The notes beneath the pieces are model-generated. The model had not been told where the DNA came from and made no database searches. It worked only from the letters and a program-made list of their open reading frames with translations. From Gemmatimonadota bacterium (GTDB lineage Bacteria; Gemmatimonadota; Gemmatimonadetes; Longimicrobiales; Gaopeijiaceae): 48,827 bases of DNA. Position numbers and translations under genes: made by a program. The stretch covers positions 1-48,827 of the forward strand of contig PXFI01000336.1 of assembly GCA_003564295.1 (NCBI GenBank). The letters run 5' to 3'. Positions 25,442 through 34,627 of the stretch are shown piece by piece; within the stretch, counting starts at the first letter, position 1, and the number at the start of each line of letters is the position of its first letter.

Positions 25442-27367
25442 TCACCTCAACGCTCGAGTCCTGATCTCCTCCTGGAGCCGGGCCACGAATTCCTCCCGGG
25501 GCATGATCTCCTGCTTCTTCCCGGCTCCCCTCCTCCGGACTGCCACGGTGCCCGCTTCAGCCTCCCGCTCGCCGATGACGGCCATGCAGGGCACCTTCTG
25601 CATCTCGGCCTCCCGGATCCGGTAGCCCAACGTCTCACGCTGGAAGAGAAAGGCCCGAATTCCGGCAGCCTCGAGCTGCTCCACAAACTCCCGGCTACTT
25701 TCCACCCAGTGTTCCGAGATGGGCAGGACCCTCACCTGCTCCGGCGCCAGCCAGAGGGGGAACTCGCCCGCGTAGTGCTCGATGAGCCCTCCCACGAAGC
25801 GCTCCATGGATCCCACCAGAACCCGGTGCAGCATGACAGGACGGTGGGGCTCGTTGTCCTCCCCGATGTACTCCATGTCGAAGCGATCCGGGAGGTTGAA
25901 GTCCAACTGGACGGTGGGGCCCTGCCACTTGCGGCCGATGGCATCGATGAGCTTGAAGTCCAGTTTGGGACCGTAGAAGACGCCGCCGCCCTCGTCGATC
26001 CTGTATTCCTTGCCCCGCCCCTCCAGGACCCGGACCAGCTCGTCCTGAGCCTTCTCCCAGTGCTCCGGGGAGCCCAGGGCCTTCTCGGGCCGGGTGGCCA
26101 GGTCGATGGTGTAGGGATAGCCGAAGGTGGTGAGCATCTCATCCACCAGGTCCAGCAATCGCCCGATCTCCTCGGGGACCTGCTCGGGCGTGCAGAAGAT
26201 GTGGGCGTCGTCCTGCGTGAACCCCCTCACGCGGAGCATTCCGTGAAGAACCCCACTTCGTTCATACCGGTAGACCGTGCCGAACTCGGCCATGCGGATG
26301 GGCAGATCCCGGTAGGAACGCTGCTGGGACTGGTAAATGGCGATATGGCCCGGGCAGTTCATGGGCTTCGCCCGGTACCGGGCACCCTCCACCTCCATGG
26401 GTCCGAACATGTCGTCGGCGAAGTTCTCCAGGTGGCCGGAGATCTCGAACAGCCTCTCGCTCTGGATGTGGGGGGTGTAGACCAGGACGTAACCATGCTT
26501 CAGGATCAGCTCCTGCTCGAACTGCTCCACCTGGTTTCGGATGACGGAGCCCTTCGGATGCCAGAGAATCAGGCCCGAGCCCACCCGCTGATCGGTGGAG
26601 AAGAGATCCAGTTGCTTGCCCAGGGTCCGGTGGTCTCTCTTCTTCGCCTCCTCGAGACGGACCAGGTGCTCCTTCAGCTCCTTCTCACTGAAGAACGCCG
26701 TCCCGTAAATGCGCTGGAGCATCTGCCGGCGCTCGTCTCCCCTCCAATAGGCCCCGGCGGCGGAGAGGAGCTTGAAGTGCTTCACACGCCCGGTGGAAGG
26801 GATGTGGGGCCCCCGGCAGAGGTCCAGGAACGGTCCGTCCCGGTACACCGTGATGATCTCGTCATCGGAGAACTCCTCCAGGCGCTCCAGCTTCAAGGCA
26901 TCGTCGGAGAAGAGCTCCCGGGCCTCCTCCTTGGTGACGCGCCGCCGTTCGAAGGGCAGGTCCGCTTTCGCCACTTCCGCCATCTTGGCCTCGATGGCCT
27001 TCAGGTCCTCGGGCGTGAAGGGCTTCGGCACGTCAAAGTCGTAGTAGAACCCCTCGTCGATGGCGGGGCCGAAGCCGATCCCCGCTTCCGGGATGAGCTC
27101 CCGGACCGCCGTAGCCAGGACGTGGGCCGCCGAGTGCCGGAGAAGCCCCAGAGCCTCCGGGTCCCGGGCCGTCAGGATCCGGACATCCACATCTTCCGTC
27201 AGCGGCTCCATGAGACCCGCCACCTGCCCATTCACCTGGGCTCCAACGGCTGCCTTGGCCAGTCCAGGCCCGATCCTGGCCGCCAGATCCCCCACCGTGG
27301 ATCCCCCGGGAAGGTCCAGGACCGCCCCGTCCGGCAGGGTAACCTTGATCTTGTCGTCGTCAGACAT
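25442..27367 (-). CDS. thrS: Threonine-tRNA ligase
   Basis: The 641-residue class II synthetase has an N-terminal TGS domain (VTLPDGAVLDLPGGSTVGDLAARIG). The editing domain contains HSAAHVLATAV and CRGPHIPSTGRVKHFKLLSAAGAYW. The catalytic core has MNCPGHIAIY, motif 2 RYERSGVLHGMLRVRGFTQDDAHIFC and motif 3 PVMLHRVLVGSMERFVGGLIEHYAG. A C-terminal anticodon-binding domain completes it. Length is typical. It is preceded by a leader with promoter, Thr-rich ORF and terminator (27.4-27.7 kb), so expression is probably attenuated by threonyl-tRNA supply. Confidence 0.98.
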   Translation of the reverse strand: MSDDDKIKVTLPDGAVLDLPGGSTVGDLAARIGPGLAKAAVGAQVNGQVAGLMEPLTEDVDVRILTARDPEALGLLRHSAAHVLATAVRELIPEAGIGFGPAIDEGFYYDFDVPKPFTPEDLKAIEAKMAEVAKADLPFERRRVTKEEARELFSDDALKLERLEEFSDDEIITVYRDGPFLDLCRGPHIPSTGRVKHFKLLSAAGAYWRGDERRQMLQRIYGTAFFSEKELKEHLVRLEEAKKRDHRTLGKQLDLFSTDQRVGSGLILWHPKGSVIRNQVEQFEQELILKHGYVLVYTPHIQSERLFEISGHLENFADDMFGPMEVEGARYRAKPMNCPGHIAIYQSQQRSYRDLPIRMAEFGTVYRYERSGVLHGMLRVRGFTQDDAHIFCTPEQVPEEIGRLLDLVDEMLTTFGYPYTIDLATRPEKALGSPEHWEKAQDELVRVLEGRGKEYRIDEGGGVFYGPKLDFKLIDAIGRKWQGPTVQLDFNLPDRFDMEYIGEDNEPHRPVMLHRVLVGSMERFVGGLIEHYAGEFPLWLAPEQVRVLPISEHWVESSREFVEQLEAAGIRAFLFQRETLGYRIREAEMQKVPCMAVIGEREAEAGTVAVRRRGAGKKQEIMPREEFVARLQEEIRTRALR

Positions 27368-27421
27368 GGCTCTCTGGAATCATTGGGTTCGGCTGGAGTG
27401 TTTCCCTGGAGTCATCTGGGT

Positions 27422-27501
27422 GCAAACGAATCCGGCGCATCGTCACGGTCCGGGCGGCGCTTACGCAAACGAATCCGGCGCATCGTCACGGTCCGGGCGG
27501 C
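27422..27501 (-). repeat. Two 37-bp direct repeats in the thrS leader
   Basis: Identical 37-mers at 27422-27458 and 27465-27501 (plus strand gcaaacgaatccggcgcatc...), with a 43-bp period, lie between the attenuator terminator and the thrS start. Role unknown; they could form two copies of an RNA site in the mRNA. Confidence 0.7.
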
Positions 27502-27516
27502 ACCCACACAAGAAAC

Positions 27517-27540
27517 GCGGCCCCGGAGTTGGGGGGCCGC
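27517..27540 (-). terminator. thrS leader terminator
   Basis: Minus-strand GCGGCCCC-CCAACTCC-GGGGCCGC is a perfect 8-bp GC stem followed by GTTTCTTGTG. It lies 30 bp after the Thr-rich leader ORF and 150 bp before thrS. Its 5' arm (GGCCCCCC) can also pair with TGGGGGCC inside the leader ORF. Confidence 0.7.
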
Positions 27541-27570
27541 GGCGCCGGTGGTCTCGGGAGTCCTTCGAGG

Positions 27571-27648
27571 TCACACAAACCGGCGTGGCCCCCACCCGGT
27601 GGTCCGGGTGGCGGTCCCGGTAGTCGTGGCCCCTCTGAAGGCTCTCAT
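27571..27648 (-). CDS. Threonine-rich leader peptide of thrS
   Basis: This 25-codon ORF encodes MRAFRGATTTGTATRTTGWG followed by PRRFV and stops at TGA. Seven of its 25 codons are Thr (ACG, ACT and five ACC), clustered within ten codons. It begins about 40 nt after a promoter and is followed by a terminator in front of thrS. The Thr codons form one arm of a perfect 8-bp hairpin, CCACCCGG-ACCA-CCGGGTGG (27592-27611). The following GGGTGGGGGCC (27587-27597) can pair with the terminator's 5' arm. This is the anatomy of ribosome-mediated attenuation: stalling on Thr codons would free the antiterminator. Only a modest GGGTGA precedes the ATG. It is too short for the ORF track. Confidence 0.75.
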   Translation of the reverse strand: MRAFRGATTTGTATRTTGWGPRRFV

Positions 27649-27693
27649 GGTGGTGTGCTCACCCGTGTTCGTGTTCGTGTTCTTCTCCCCCGG

Positions 27694-27722
27694 AGGCTAA
27701 CGCTCCACCGGCGGAGGGTCAA
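27694..27722 (-). promoter_or_regulatory. Promoter of the thrS leader
   Basis: TTGACC (27717-27722) and TAGCCT (27694-27699) with 17-bp spacing, giving a start near 27687. The -35 is identical to that proposed for infC. Confidence 0.6.
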
Positions 27723-27991
27723 TCCTCTTTCGTCCATCCCCATTCGTCACCGGCGACGGCCATGTCGCTCCAGGCCGGGCGCCGGGGCGACTCGGCGGCG
27801 AGTCCGTCCTCTCCGATACCATTTGCCGGCTCCAGCCCGGGCGTGCGGCGACTCGGCTCCGGGTACTGCGGGAAGAGGCGCGCTGTCCTCTCCAGCAGCA
27901 GGAGTCCCCGGCGGCCGGGTGGCCACCGGGGATCCATGGTACGAAGGGCGAGACCTCTCGGGTCTCTTCCTCTCGGGTCTCTTCCTCTCGA
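27723..27991 (-). other. groEL-thrS intergenic region with terminator-like hairpin and 15-bp repeats
   Basis: A GC-rich inverted repeat at 27905-27932 (TCCCCGG/CCGGGGA with inner GGCC/GGCC) lies about 60 bp after the groEL stop and could end its transcript, although no U-tract follows. Two perfect copies of cctctcgggtctctt plus a partial third occupy 27954-27990. A 72-codon ORF (27719-27937, MDPRWPPGRRG) spans the rest, but its start is within the hairpin, so I do not call it a gene. Confidence 0.4.
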
Positions 27992-29970
<1,979 letters not shown>

Positions 29971-30025
29971 TCTGATTCCTCCGCGTTGGTTAAATTACTG
30001 TTATTCAGTGATTTACCGAGAATTG

Positions 30026-30052
30026 TTAGCACTCACGTACATCGAGTGCTAA
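30026..30052. promoter_or_regulatory. CIRCE operator (HrcA binding site)
   Basis: TTAGCACTC-N9-GAGTGCTAA is a perfect match to the CIRCE inverted repeat. It lies just downstream of the predicted start site and 56 bp before groES, so HrcA should repress the operon until heat stress. hrcA is not in the window. Confidence 0.97.
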
Positions 30053-30066
30053 ATAGGACTGGAGAG

Positions 30067-30094
30067 AATATACTTCGGACTTCAGGCGAGTCAA
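30067..30094 (-). promoter_or_regulatory. groESL promoter
   Basis: TTGACT (30089-30094) and TATATT (30067-30072), 16-bp spacer; the start would fall near 30060, immediately before CIRCE. Confidence 0.75.
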
Positions 30095-30196
30095 TAGGGT
30101 GTCCTTACCGAGAAGCCCTCTGGAGCCCTTCCGAAGCTCCCAGAAAGGCCAGGTTCCGAAATTGCTGCTTACCGAACTTCGACCACAGCGCGGGAG

Positions 30197-30445
30197 GTGG
30201 CGAGACCGGGAGCGAGTGCGGAGAAGGCGGCAGGCGGGGATTCGGCGGGCCCGGAGCTGGCGATGGTGGCGTACCCGTTCCGGCAGGGGCGGGTGGTTCC
30301 GGAATGGCACGAGGCCTCGGTGCGAGAGGTGTTCCACGAGCCCTACCGGTTGATCTACGAGGTCATCGAGGATCGCATCGAGATCCTTACCTTGACGCAC
30401 TTCCGCCAGGAGCTTCCTCCACAGCCTCCAGGCGGCTCCTCCTAA
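30197..30445 (+). pseudogene. ParE/RelE-like toxin, C-terminal remnant
   Basis: The last 45 residues, GRVVPEWHEASVREVFHEPYRLIYEVIEDRIEILTLTHFRQELP, fit the C-terminal strands of ParE-type ribosome- or gyrase-directed toxins (pattern GR-VPE, RE-F, YR-IY, V-IL-L-H-R). The preceding 37 residues do not match the N-terminal helices expected for a toxin of about 95 residues, and no antitoxin ORF is seen upstream. I regard it as a decayed gene next to the intact RES/Xre pair. The frame may begin further upstream, but nothing recognisable is found there. Confidence 0.5.
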
Positions 30446-30562
30446 CGGGGATTTGAACCAGACCGGGTCGGCTCCGTGGCCCGGAGCGCTCGCCTTGCGG
30501 CTCGCACTCGGGCTCGGCATCCTGGTCCGGGAGGTCAAACCCAGGGCGTTATGGAGCCGCAG
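30446..30562. other. Short gene-free gap between two toxin loci
   Basis: Nothing was recognised. A ggatttgaacc stretch resembles a tRNA T-loop on the minus strand, but the surrounding stem does not pair and there is no cloverleaf. Confidence 0.4.
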
Positions 30563-31024
30563 TTAGCGGAGCAGACGGGAGTCTATGGTGATTTCTTCAG
30601 GAGATCCAATCCGGATGTGCCGGAAGTCCAGATGGGCCGGGTTGAGCAGGTAGTTGTGCTCGTCGGGAACGATGACACTGGGAACTCGTAGCATCGCCGA
30701 TCTCTCCTGGTCTGCCCACTCGTCGCCGATCCGTTGAGTGGAAGGAGGTGGCGGGCTCTGGCGCCAGTCTGGCGGGAGGCTGTCCTGCGGGACCGGAAGG
30801 ACGAGCGAGTCGTCATAGGCAGCAGGGATCAAGACGTAACTCTGGAGTGGCCTGACGGACCCTAAACCAGCGAGAACCTCAAGAAGGCACAGCGCGCGCG
30901 TTGCTGATGCGTATGCGATAGGGATGCCGGGGCTGTTCCAGCGACCGCCGTGCTGCCGCGCTCCTTCGCCGTCGAACGCTGAGTCGGCGTGACGCTTCTT
31001 CACGATCCGCCATGCTGTGGGCAT
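30563..31024 (-). CDS. RES-domain toxin
   Basis: The 153-residue protein matches the RES domain: AWRIVKKRHADSAFDGEGARQHGGRWNSPGIPIAYASATRALCLLEVL, then VLIPA and LRVPSVIVPDEHNYLLNPAHLDF. The Arg near the start, the Glu of LLEVL and the late Ser of PSVIVP are the family's conserved R-E-S residues. Known RES toxins are NAD+-consuming enzymes that arrest growth. The ATG lies one base after the antitoxin stop, so the pair is translationally linked. Intact length. Confidence 0.93.
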   Translation of the reverse strand: MPTAWRIVKKRHADSAFDGEGARQHGGRWNSPGIPIAYASATRALCLLEVLAGLGSVRPLQSYVLIPAAYDDSLVLPVPQDSLPPDWRQSPPPPSTQRIGDEWADQERSAMLRVPSVIVPDEHNYLLNPAHLDFRHIRIGSPEEITIDSRLLR

Positions 31025-31025
31025 A

Positions 31026-31511
31026 TCAGAGAGGAATGCCGTGCTCGAGCCGTCCGATCAGGTTCTCCACTTCTCGAGCACCGATCTCTGTGGTGGCGAA
31101 CTCGAGGGGAGCCTGACCGGCAAGCGCGGCATGGGGAGTCGTAAGCCAGGAGCGCATCTCCTCGAGGTCGCCTTCAAAGAGCTGAAGTGCGAGGCCGACC
31201 AGCCGGGTGAGCCGGATAAGTCGATCGGACTCCTCAGGCTCGAATCGTTTGGCGTTCTTGCGCCTGGCCAGGGTCCGAGACGGGATCTGGAGGAGCTCCG
31301 CGGCACGGGACGCCGGAAGGTCGAGAACCCGACGAAGTCTTTCGAACGCTTCGTAGGAGAGCCCCTCTCGAACTCGCAAGTGAAGTTGAGCGGTTTCGTA
31401 CGTTCGAAGGCCAAGGAGCGAAACGTAGGCGTGAGCTCGTTGCGGATCGGTGTTGACCTGGCTCCAGAACCGATCGACGGACTTGGGTCGGGAAGTCGCA
31501 GCAATGCTCAT
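31026..31511 (-). CDS. Xre/MbcA/ParS-type antitoxin
   Basis: The 161-residue protein precedes the RES toxin. It has a helical N-terminal part (EAFERLRRVLDLPASRAAELLQIPSRTLARRK), an Xre-like helix-turn-helix. The C-terminal ParS toxin-binding domain reads LIRLTRLVGLALQLFEGDLEEMRSWLTTPHAALAGQAPLEFATTEIGAREVENLIGRLEHG. AAAGGAGA lies 7 bp before the ATG. It should neutralise RES and repress its own promoter through the palindrome at 31532-31550. Confidence 0.92.
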   Translation of the reverse strand: MSIAATSRPKSVDRFWSQVNTDPQRAHAYVSLLGLRTYETAQLHLRVREGLSYEAFERLRRVLDLPASRAAELLQIPSRTLARRKNAKRFEPEESDRLIRLTRLVGLALQLFEGDLEEMRSWLTTPHAALAGQAPLEFATTEIGAREVENLIGRLEHGIPL

Positions 31512-31531
31512 GACGAGTCTCCTTTAGGACA

Positions 31532-31568
31532 CATGGCATAATATACCATGCCATATGGCTATGCACAA
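31532..31568 (-). promoter_or_regulatory. Promoter and operator of the RES/Xre module
   Basis: TTGTGC (31563-31568) and TATATT (31540-31545) are spaced 17 bp. The -10 box lies within the near-perfect 19-bp palindrome CATGGCATAATATACCATG (31532-31550), and CCATATGG follows at 31551-31558. This suits autorepression by the antitoxin. Confidence 0.65.
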
Positions 31569-31701
31569 GTGGGGCCGCTTCATGACGAGGGATTGCACTT
31601 GTCAGCCGCCGCCGCATGGGCATCCGGCTGCGGGACATGGGGGCGAAGCCAACCCGTGCCTTGTGGCCAACCCAGGGGGGATCGGCGGGCCGCTCGAAGC
31701 T

Positions 31702-31718
31702 CCGGACACCGTGTCCGG
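31702..31718. terminator. Palindrome after the polyprenyl synthetase gene
   Basis: CCGGACAC-C-GTGTCCGG lies 18 bp past the stop codon of the minus-strand gene. It forms a tight hairpin without a U-tract, so terminator function is only suggested. The 140 bp between it and the antitoxin promoter hold nothing I recognise. Confidence 0.35.
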
Positions 31719-31736
31719 TCCGAGGGGTGGGGAGCG

Positions 31737-32816
31737 TCAGCCGTCCGCCGAAACGATGGCCTCCATTCGGGCTACCCCGTCCAGGCCCACGATGGCGTGG
31801 ACCACCTCCCGGGAGAGGTCGGGCGGGAACCAGAACCCCAGCTCCGCCAGGCGGCGGAAGGAAGCGTCCGCCTCCTCGTAGGCCAGGCCCAGGACGGCCC
31901 GGGCCGGGGCCCGGAAGAGCTCCTGCACCACCTTCTCGGGCAGGGCCTCTCCACCCCGGAAGCGCTCCAGGGCGTCCTTCTCCCCTTCGGACCCGTGATG
32001 GTGGATCTGGGAGACCAGGAGGTTGTGGCTCCTGCGGCCCAGATCGAACTCGAAGTCCGTCAGGTCGTCCACGATCTGGAACGCGGTGCCAAGGCGGGCC
32101 ACGGCCGACTCCGCCTCCCGAACCGCCTCCCCCACCGCCCCATCCTCCAGCACGCCCGGCGCCACGAAGGCCAGGGAGAAGAGGGCACCTCCCCGGACTT
32201 CGTGGACCTGGCCCATCATCCGGGAGGGCGTGGGTATCTCCGCCACCCCACCCTCCTCCGACCCCTCCAGCTCACCGATCTCCGCCATCCGGTTCAGCAG
32301 ACCTCTGAGGATGGCGTGGGTGTGGCCCTCCTCCATGACGCCCCTCTCCACCGCACGGTCGCAGCTCCGTCGGATGAGGCGCTCGAAGCTCATGAGCTGA
32401 AGGATGGACAGGAACCGGGGCCCCGAGCTCCCCCTGAGGGGGAGAAGGCTCTTGGCCTGGTCATCGAAGATGTTGTCGGCGGCGGTGATGGTGCCCTTGA
32501 TGCAGAAGTTGAGCTCCGCGTACAGGGCCAGACGCTCCCGGCCGACGCCCAACGACTCCAGGAGGGACCGGAAGAGAATCAGGAAGAAGTAATCCTGGAG
32601 AAAGGAGAGGCCCTCCTGGGAATACAGGCTCCCCAGCTCCGGAACCCTCTCCCCCTCGTGGAAGAACCTGGGGGCCATGAGATTGCCCAGGTCCCCGTAG
32701 AGGGTGTTCACCGCACGGGCCTGGGCCTCCATGGCCGGCCCCAGTCGCTCCCAGACCCCTTTCTCTTCCAGAAGCCGGACGGCCTCCGGCGACCGGAACA
32801 CCGGTGATAGCGTCAT
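31737..32816 (-). CDS. Atypical polyprenyl synthetase-family protein
   Basis: This 359-residue alpha-helical protein carries two aspartate-rich motifs of class I isoprenoid synthases. One is a degenerate first motif ADNIFDDQ (residues 113-120) and the other is FQIVDDLTDFEFDLGRRSHNLLVS (Asp250, Asp251, Asp254). Overall spacing fits an isoprenyl-diphosphate synthase fold, but the first motif lacks the usual DDxx(xx)D followed by RRG. It differs clearly from the ispA product in the same window. It may make or modify a longer or unusual prenyl chain. It follows coaX by 61 bp. Substrate unknown. Confidence 0.75.
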   Translation of the reverse strand: MTLSPVFRSPEAVRLLEEKGVWERLGPAMEAQARAVNTLYGDLGNLMAPRFFHEGERVPELGSLYSQEGLSFLQDYFFLILFRSLLESLGVGRERLALYAELNFCIKGTITAADNIFDDQAKSLLPLRGSSGPRFLSILQLMSFERLIRRSCDRAVERGVMEEGHTHAILRGLLNRMAEIGELEGSEEGGVAEIPTPSRMMGQVHEVRGGALFSLAFVAPGVLEDGAVGEAVREAESAVARLGTAFQIVDDLTDFEFDLGRRSHNLLVSQIHHHGSEGEKDALERFRGGEALPEKVVQELFRAPARAVLGLAYEEADASFRRLAELGFWFPPDLSREVVHAIVGLDGVARMEAIVSADG

Positions 32817-32877
32817 GACACTCCGGTTCCTCCCTGAAATCCCACAAAGAGACAGAAGAATCTAGCCCGGTCCGGCT

Positions 32878-33657
32878 CTACTTGGCCATATGTTCTCCGG
32901 CGAAGAACAACCCGCGAAGGGTCAGGAAGGGCTCAACCCGCTCCACGGTGCGGCAATGGGGCGCAAGGAGACCCGCGTATCCGCCGGTGGCCACCACCAG
33001 TGCGTCGGGCTTCTCCCACTCGGCCTTGATGCGCCCCACCATCCCGTCGATGGCGTCCACCGTCCCATAGAAGACGCCGCTCTCCATGCAGCGCTCCGTC
33101 CTCCGGCCGATGACCGCCGGGGGAGGGCGGAACTCCACCTTGGGCAGCTTTGCCGCCCGCTGGCCCAACCACTCCACCCCCACCTGCACGCCGGGAGAGA
33201 TCACGCCACCGATGAACACCCCCTCGGCGGTGATGCAGTCGAAGGTAGTGGCCGTTCCCAGGTCCACGACGATGGTGTCCCGGCCGAACAGGACGCTTGC
33301 GGCCAGCGTGTTCACGATCCTGTCGGCTCCCACGGTCTTGGGCTCGTCCACGTCCAGCTTCACCGGAAGGCCCGCCGCTCCGTTTTCCACCGTGAACACC
33401 GGTCCCGAGACCAGTCCTCCCAGGGCGACGCGCAGACGCTCGGTGACGCTGGGGACCACCGAGCCCATGACTCCCCTGGTCAGGGCTTGGGATTCGAACC
33501 CCTTCCGGGCCAGGAGGGCGTGGATGAGGTAGTCGAACTCGTCGGCGGTCCTGGTGGATCCGGTACTCAGGCGCCAGTGGGCCAGGATCTCCCCGCTGTC
33601 CGGGTCCGCAAGCCCCAGAACCATTTCGGTGTTTCCCACGTCCACCAAGAGATACAT
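32878..33657 (-). CDS. coaX: Type III pantothenate kinase
   Basis: The 259-residue ASKHA-fold kinase phosphorylates pantothenate, the first step of CoA synthesis. Motifs are DVGNTEMVLGL (phosphate-binding), VGADRIVNTLAA, VDLGTATTFDCI and GGVISPGVQ, then ATGGYAGLL near the C-terminus. Type III enzymes need a monovalent cation and are not feedback-inhibited by CoA. It lies 42 bp after nadC on the same strand. Confidence 0.97.
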   Translation of the reverse strand: MYLLVDVGNTEMVLGLADPDSGEILAHWRLSTGSTRTADEFDYLIHALLARKGFESQALTRGVMGSVVPSVTERLRVALGGLVSGPVFTVENGAAGLPVKLDVDEPKTVGADRIVNTLAASVLFGRDTIVVDLGTATTFDCITAEGVFIGGVISPGVQVGVEWLGQRAAKLPKVEFRPPPAVIGRRTERCMESGVFYGTVDAIDGMVGRIKAEWEKPDALVVATGGYAGLLAPHCRTVERVEPFLTLRGLFFAGEHMAK

Positions 33658-33699
33658 GGGCTTATCCTATTGTCACTCAATCATTTGGAGTATCTCACT

Positions 33700-34623
33700 T
33701 CACAATACTCTCAGCGAGAGGTCCGCCACGGGAGCCGAGTGGGTGATGGCTCCCACACTTATGATATCCACCCCCGTCTCCGCCACCCGACGAACGGTGT
33801 CCAGGGTGATGTTGCCCGAGGCTTCCACCAGGGGCCGCTTGGCCCCCAGGCTGCGGACCTGGCGGACGGCCGCAGCCATGGTCTCCGAATCCATGTTGTC
33901 CAGGAGGACCCGGTCCACTTCCAGGGGAAGGAGCTCCTCCAGCTCCTCCAGGCTCCTGACCTCCACTTCCACCGGAAGACCGTAGCGGTTCTCCCGGCGC
34001 ACCCCCTCCACGGCCGCCCTCACCCCTCCGGCCGCCGCCACGTGGTTGTCCTTCACCAGGACCATGTCGTAAAGGCCCATTCTGTGATTGCCCCCCCCTC
34101 CGGCCCTCACCGCCTCCTTCTCCAGCAACCTCCAGGCCGGCGTGGTCTTCCTGGTGTCCTGGATCTGGGCGCCCGTCCCTTCCACGGCATCCACGAAACG
34201 CCGCGTCAGGGTCGCCACCCCCGAGAGCCGGCCCAGGAAGTTCAGGGCCACACGCTCCCCCGTCAGGATTCCCTGCAAGGGACCCTCCAACCGCAGGACC
34301 GTGTCCCCGGATCCGACTCGCCGGCCGTCCCTGGCCAGGCGGCTCACCACGATCCCGGGATCCACGCGCCGGAACACCTCCGCCGCCACCTCCCCCCCGG
34401 CCACCACGATCTCTCCCTCCTTGGCCACCACCACGGCCGTTCCCCGGGCCCCGGGAGCCACCGTCCACTGCGTGGTCCAGTCACCCGAGCCCACGTCCTC
34501 CGCCAGGGCGGCATGGACGAGGCCTGTCACGGCGGACTCCCAGCGCTGCTGGGCATCATCCTCCCGGCGCAGGCTGCCATCATCCTCCCGGCGCCGGCCC
34601 ACATCATCCTCCCGCTGACGCAT
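33700..34623 (-). CDS. nadC: Nicotinate-nucleotide pyrophosphorylase (quinolinate phosphoribosyltransferase)
   Basis: The 307-residue enzyme converts quinolinate and PRPP to nicotinate mononucleotide. Recognisable stretches are ALAEDVGSGDWTTQWTV, ALNFLGRLSGVATLTRRFVDAV, DTRKTTPAWRLLEKEAVRAGGGGNHRMGLYDMVLVKDNH, VEVEVRSLEEL, VLLDNM and VEASGNITLDTVRRVAETGVDIISVGAITHS. An unusual N-terminal extension, REDDVGRRREDDGSLRREDD, is a 3-copy octapeptide repeat encoded by 24-bp tandem repeats. The catalytic protein probably begins near WESAVTGL. It starts 4 bp after the uppP stop. Confidence 0.97.
   Translation of the reverse strand: MRQREDDVGRRREDDGSLRREDDAQQRWESAVTGLVHAALAEDVGSGDWTTQWTVAPGARGTAVVVAKEGEIVVAGGEVAAEVFRRVDPGIVVSRLARDGRRVGSGDTVLRLEGPLQGILTGERVALNFLGRLSGVATLTRRFVDAVEGTGAQIQDTRKTTPAWRLLEKEAVRAGGGGNHRMGLYDMVLVKDNHVAAAGGVRAAVEGVRRENRYGLPVEVEVRSLEELEELLPLEVDRVLLDNMDSETMAAAVRQVRSLGAKRPLVEASGNITLDTVRRVAETGVDIISVGAITHSAPVADLSLRVL
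34554..34618 (-). repeat. 24-bp tandem repeat encoding the NadC N-terminal extension
   Basis: Three copies of catcatcctcccggcgc (the third diverging at its end) recur every 24 bp at 34554, 34578 and 34602. On the minus strand each copy also reads GGGAGGATGATG, which resembles a ribosome-binding site next to out-of-frame ATGs. Confidence 0.75.
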
Positions 34624-34627
34624 GCCA

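Noticed and set aside
27719-27937. 72-codon minus-strand ORF after groEL
   Set aside because: Its start sits in a GC hairpin, no ribosome-binding site or family resemblance; treated as spacer.
30440-30530. Possible tRNA on the minus strand (GGTTCAAATCCCCG)
   Set aside because: T-stem does not pair and no acceptor, D-arm or anticodon arm could be built.
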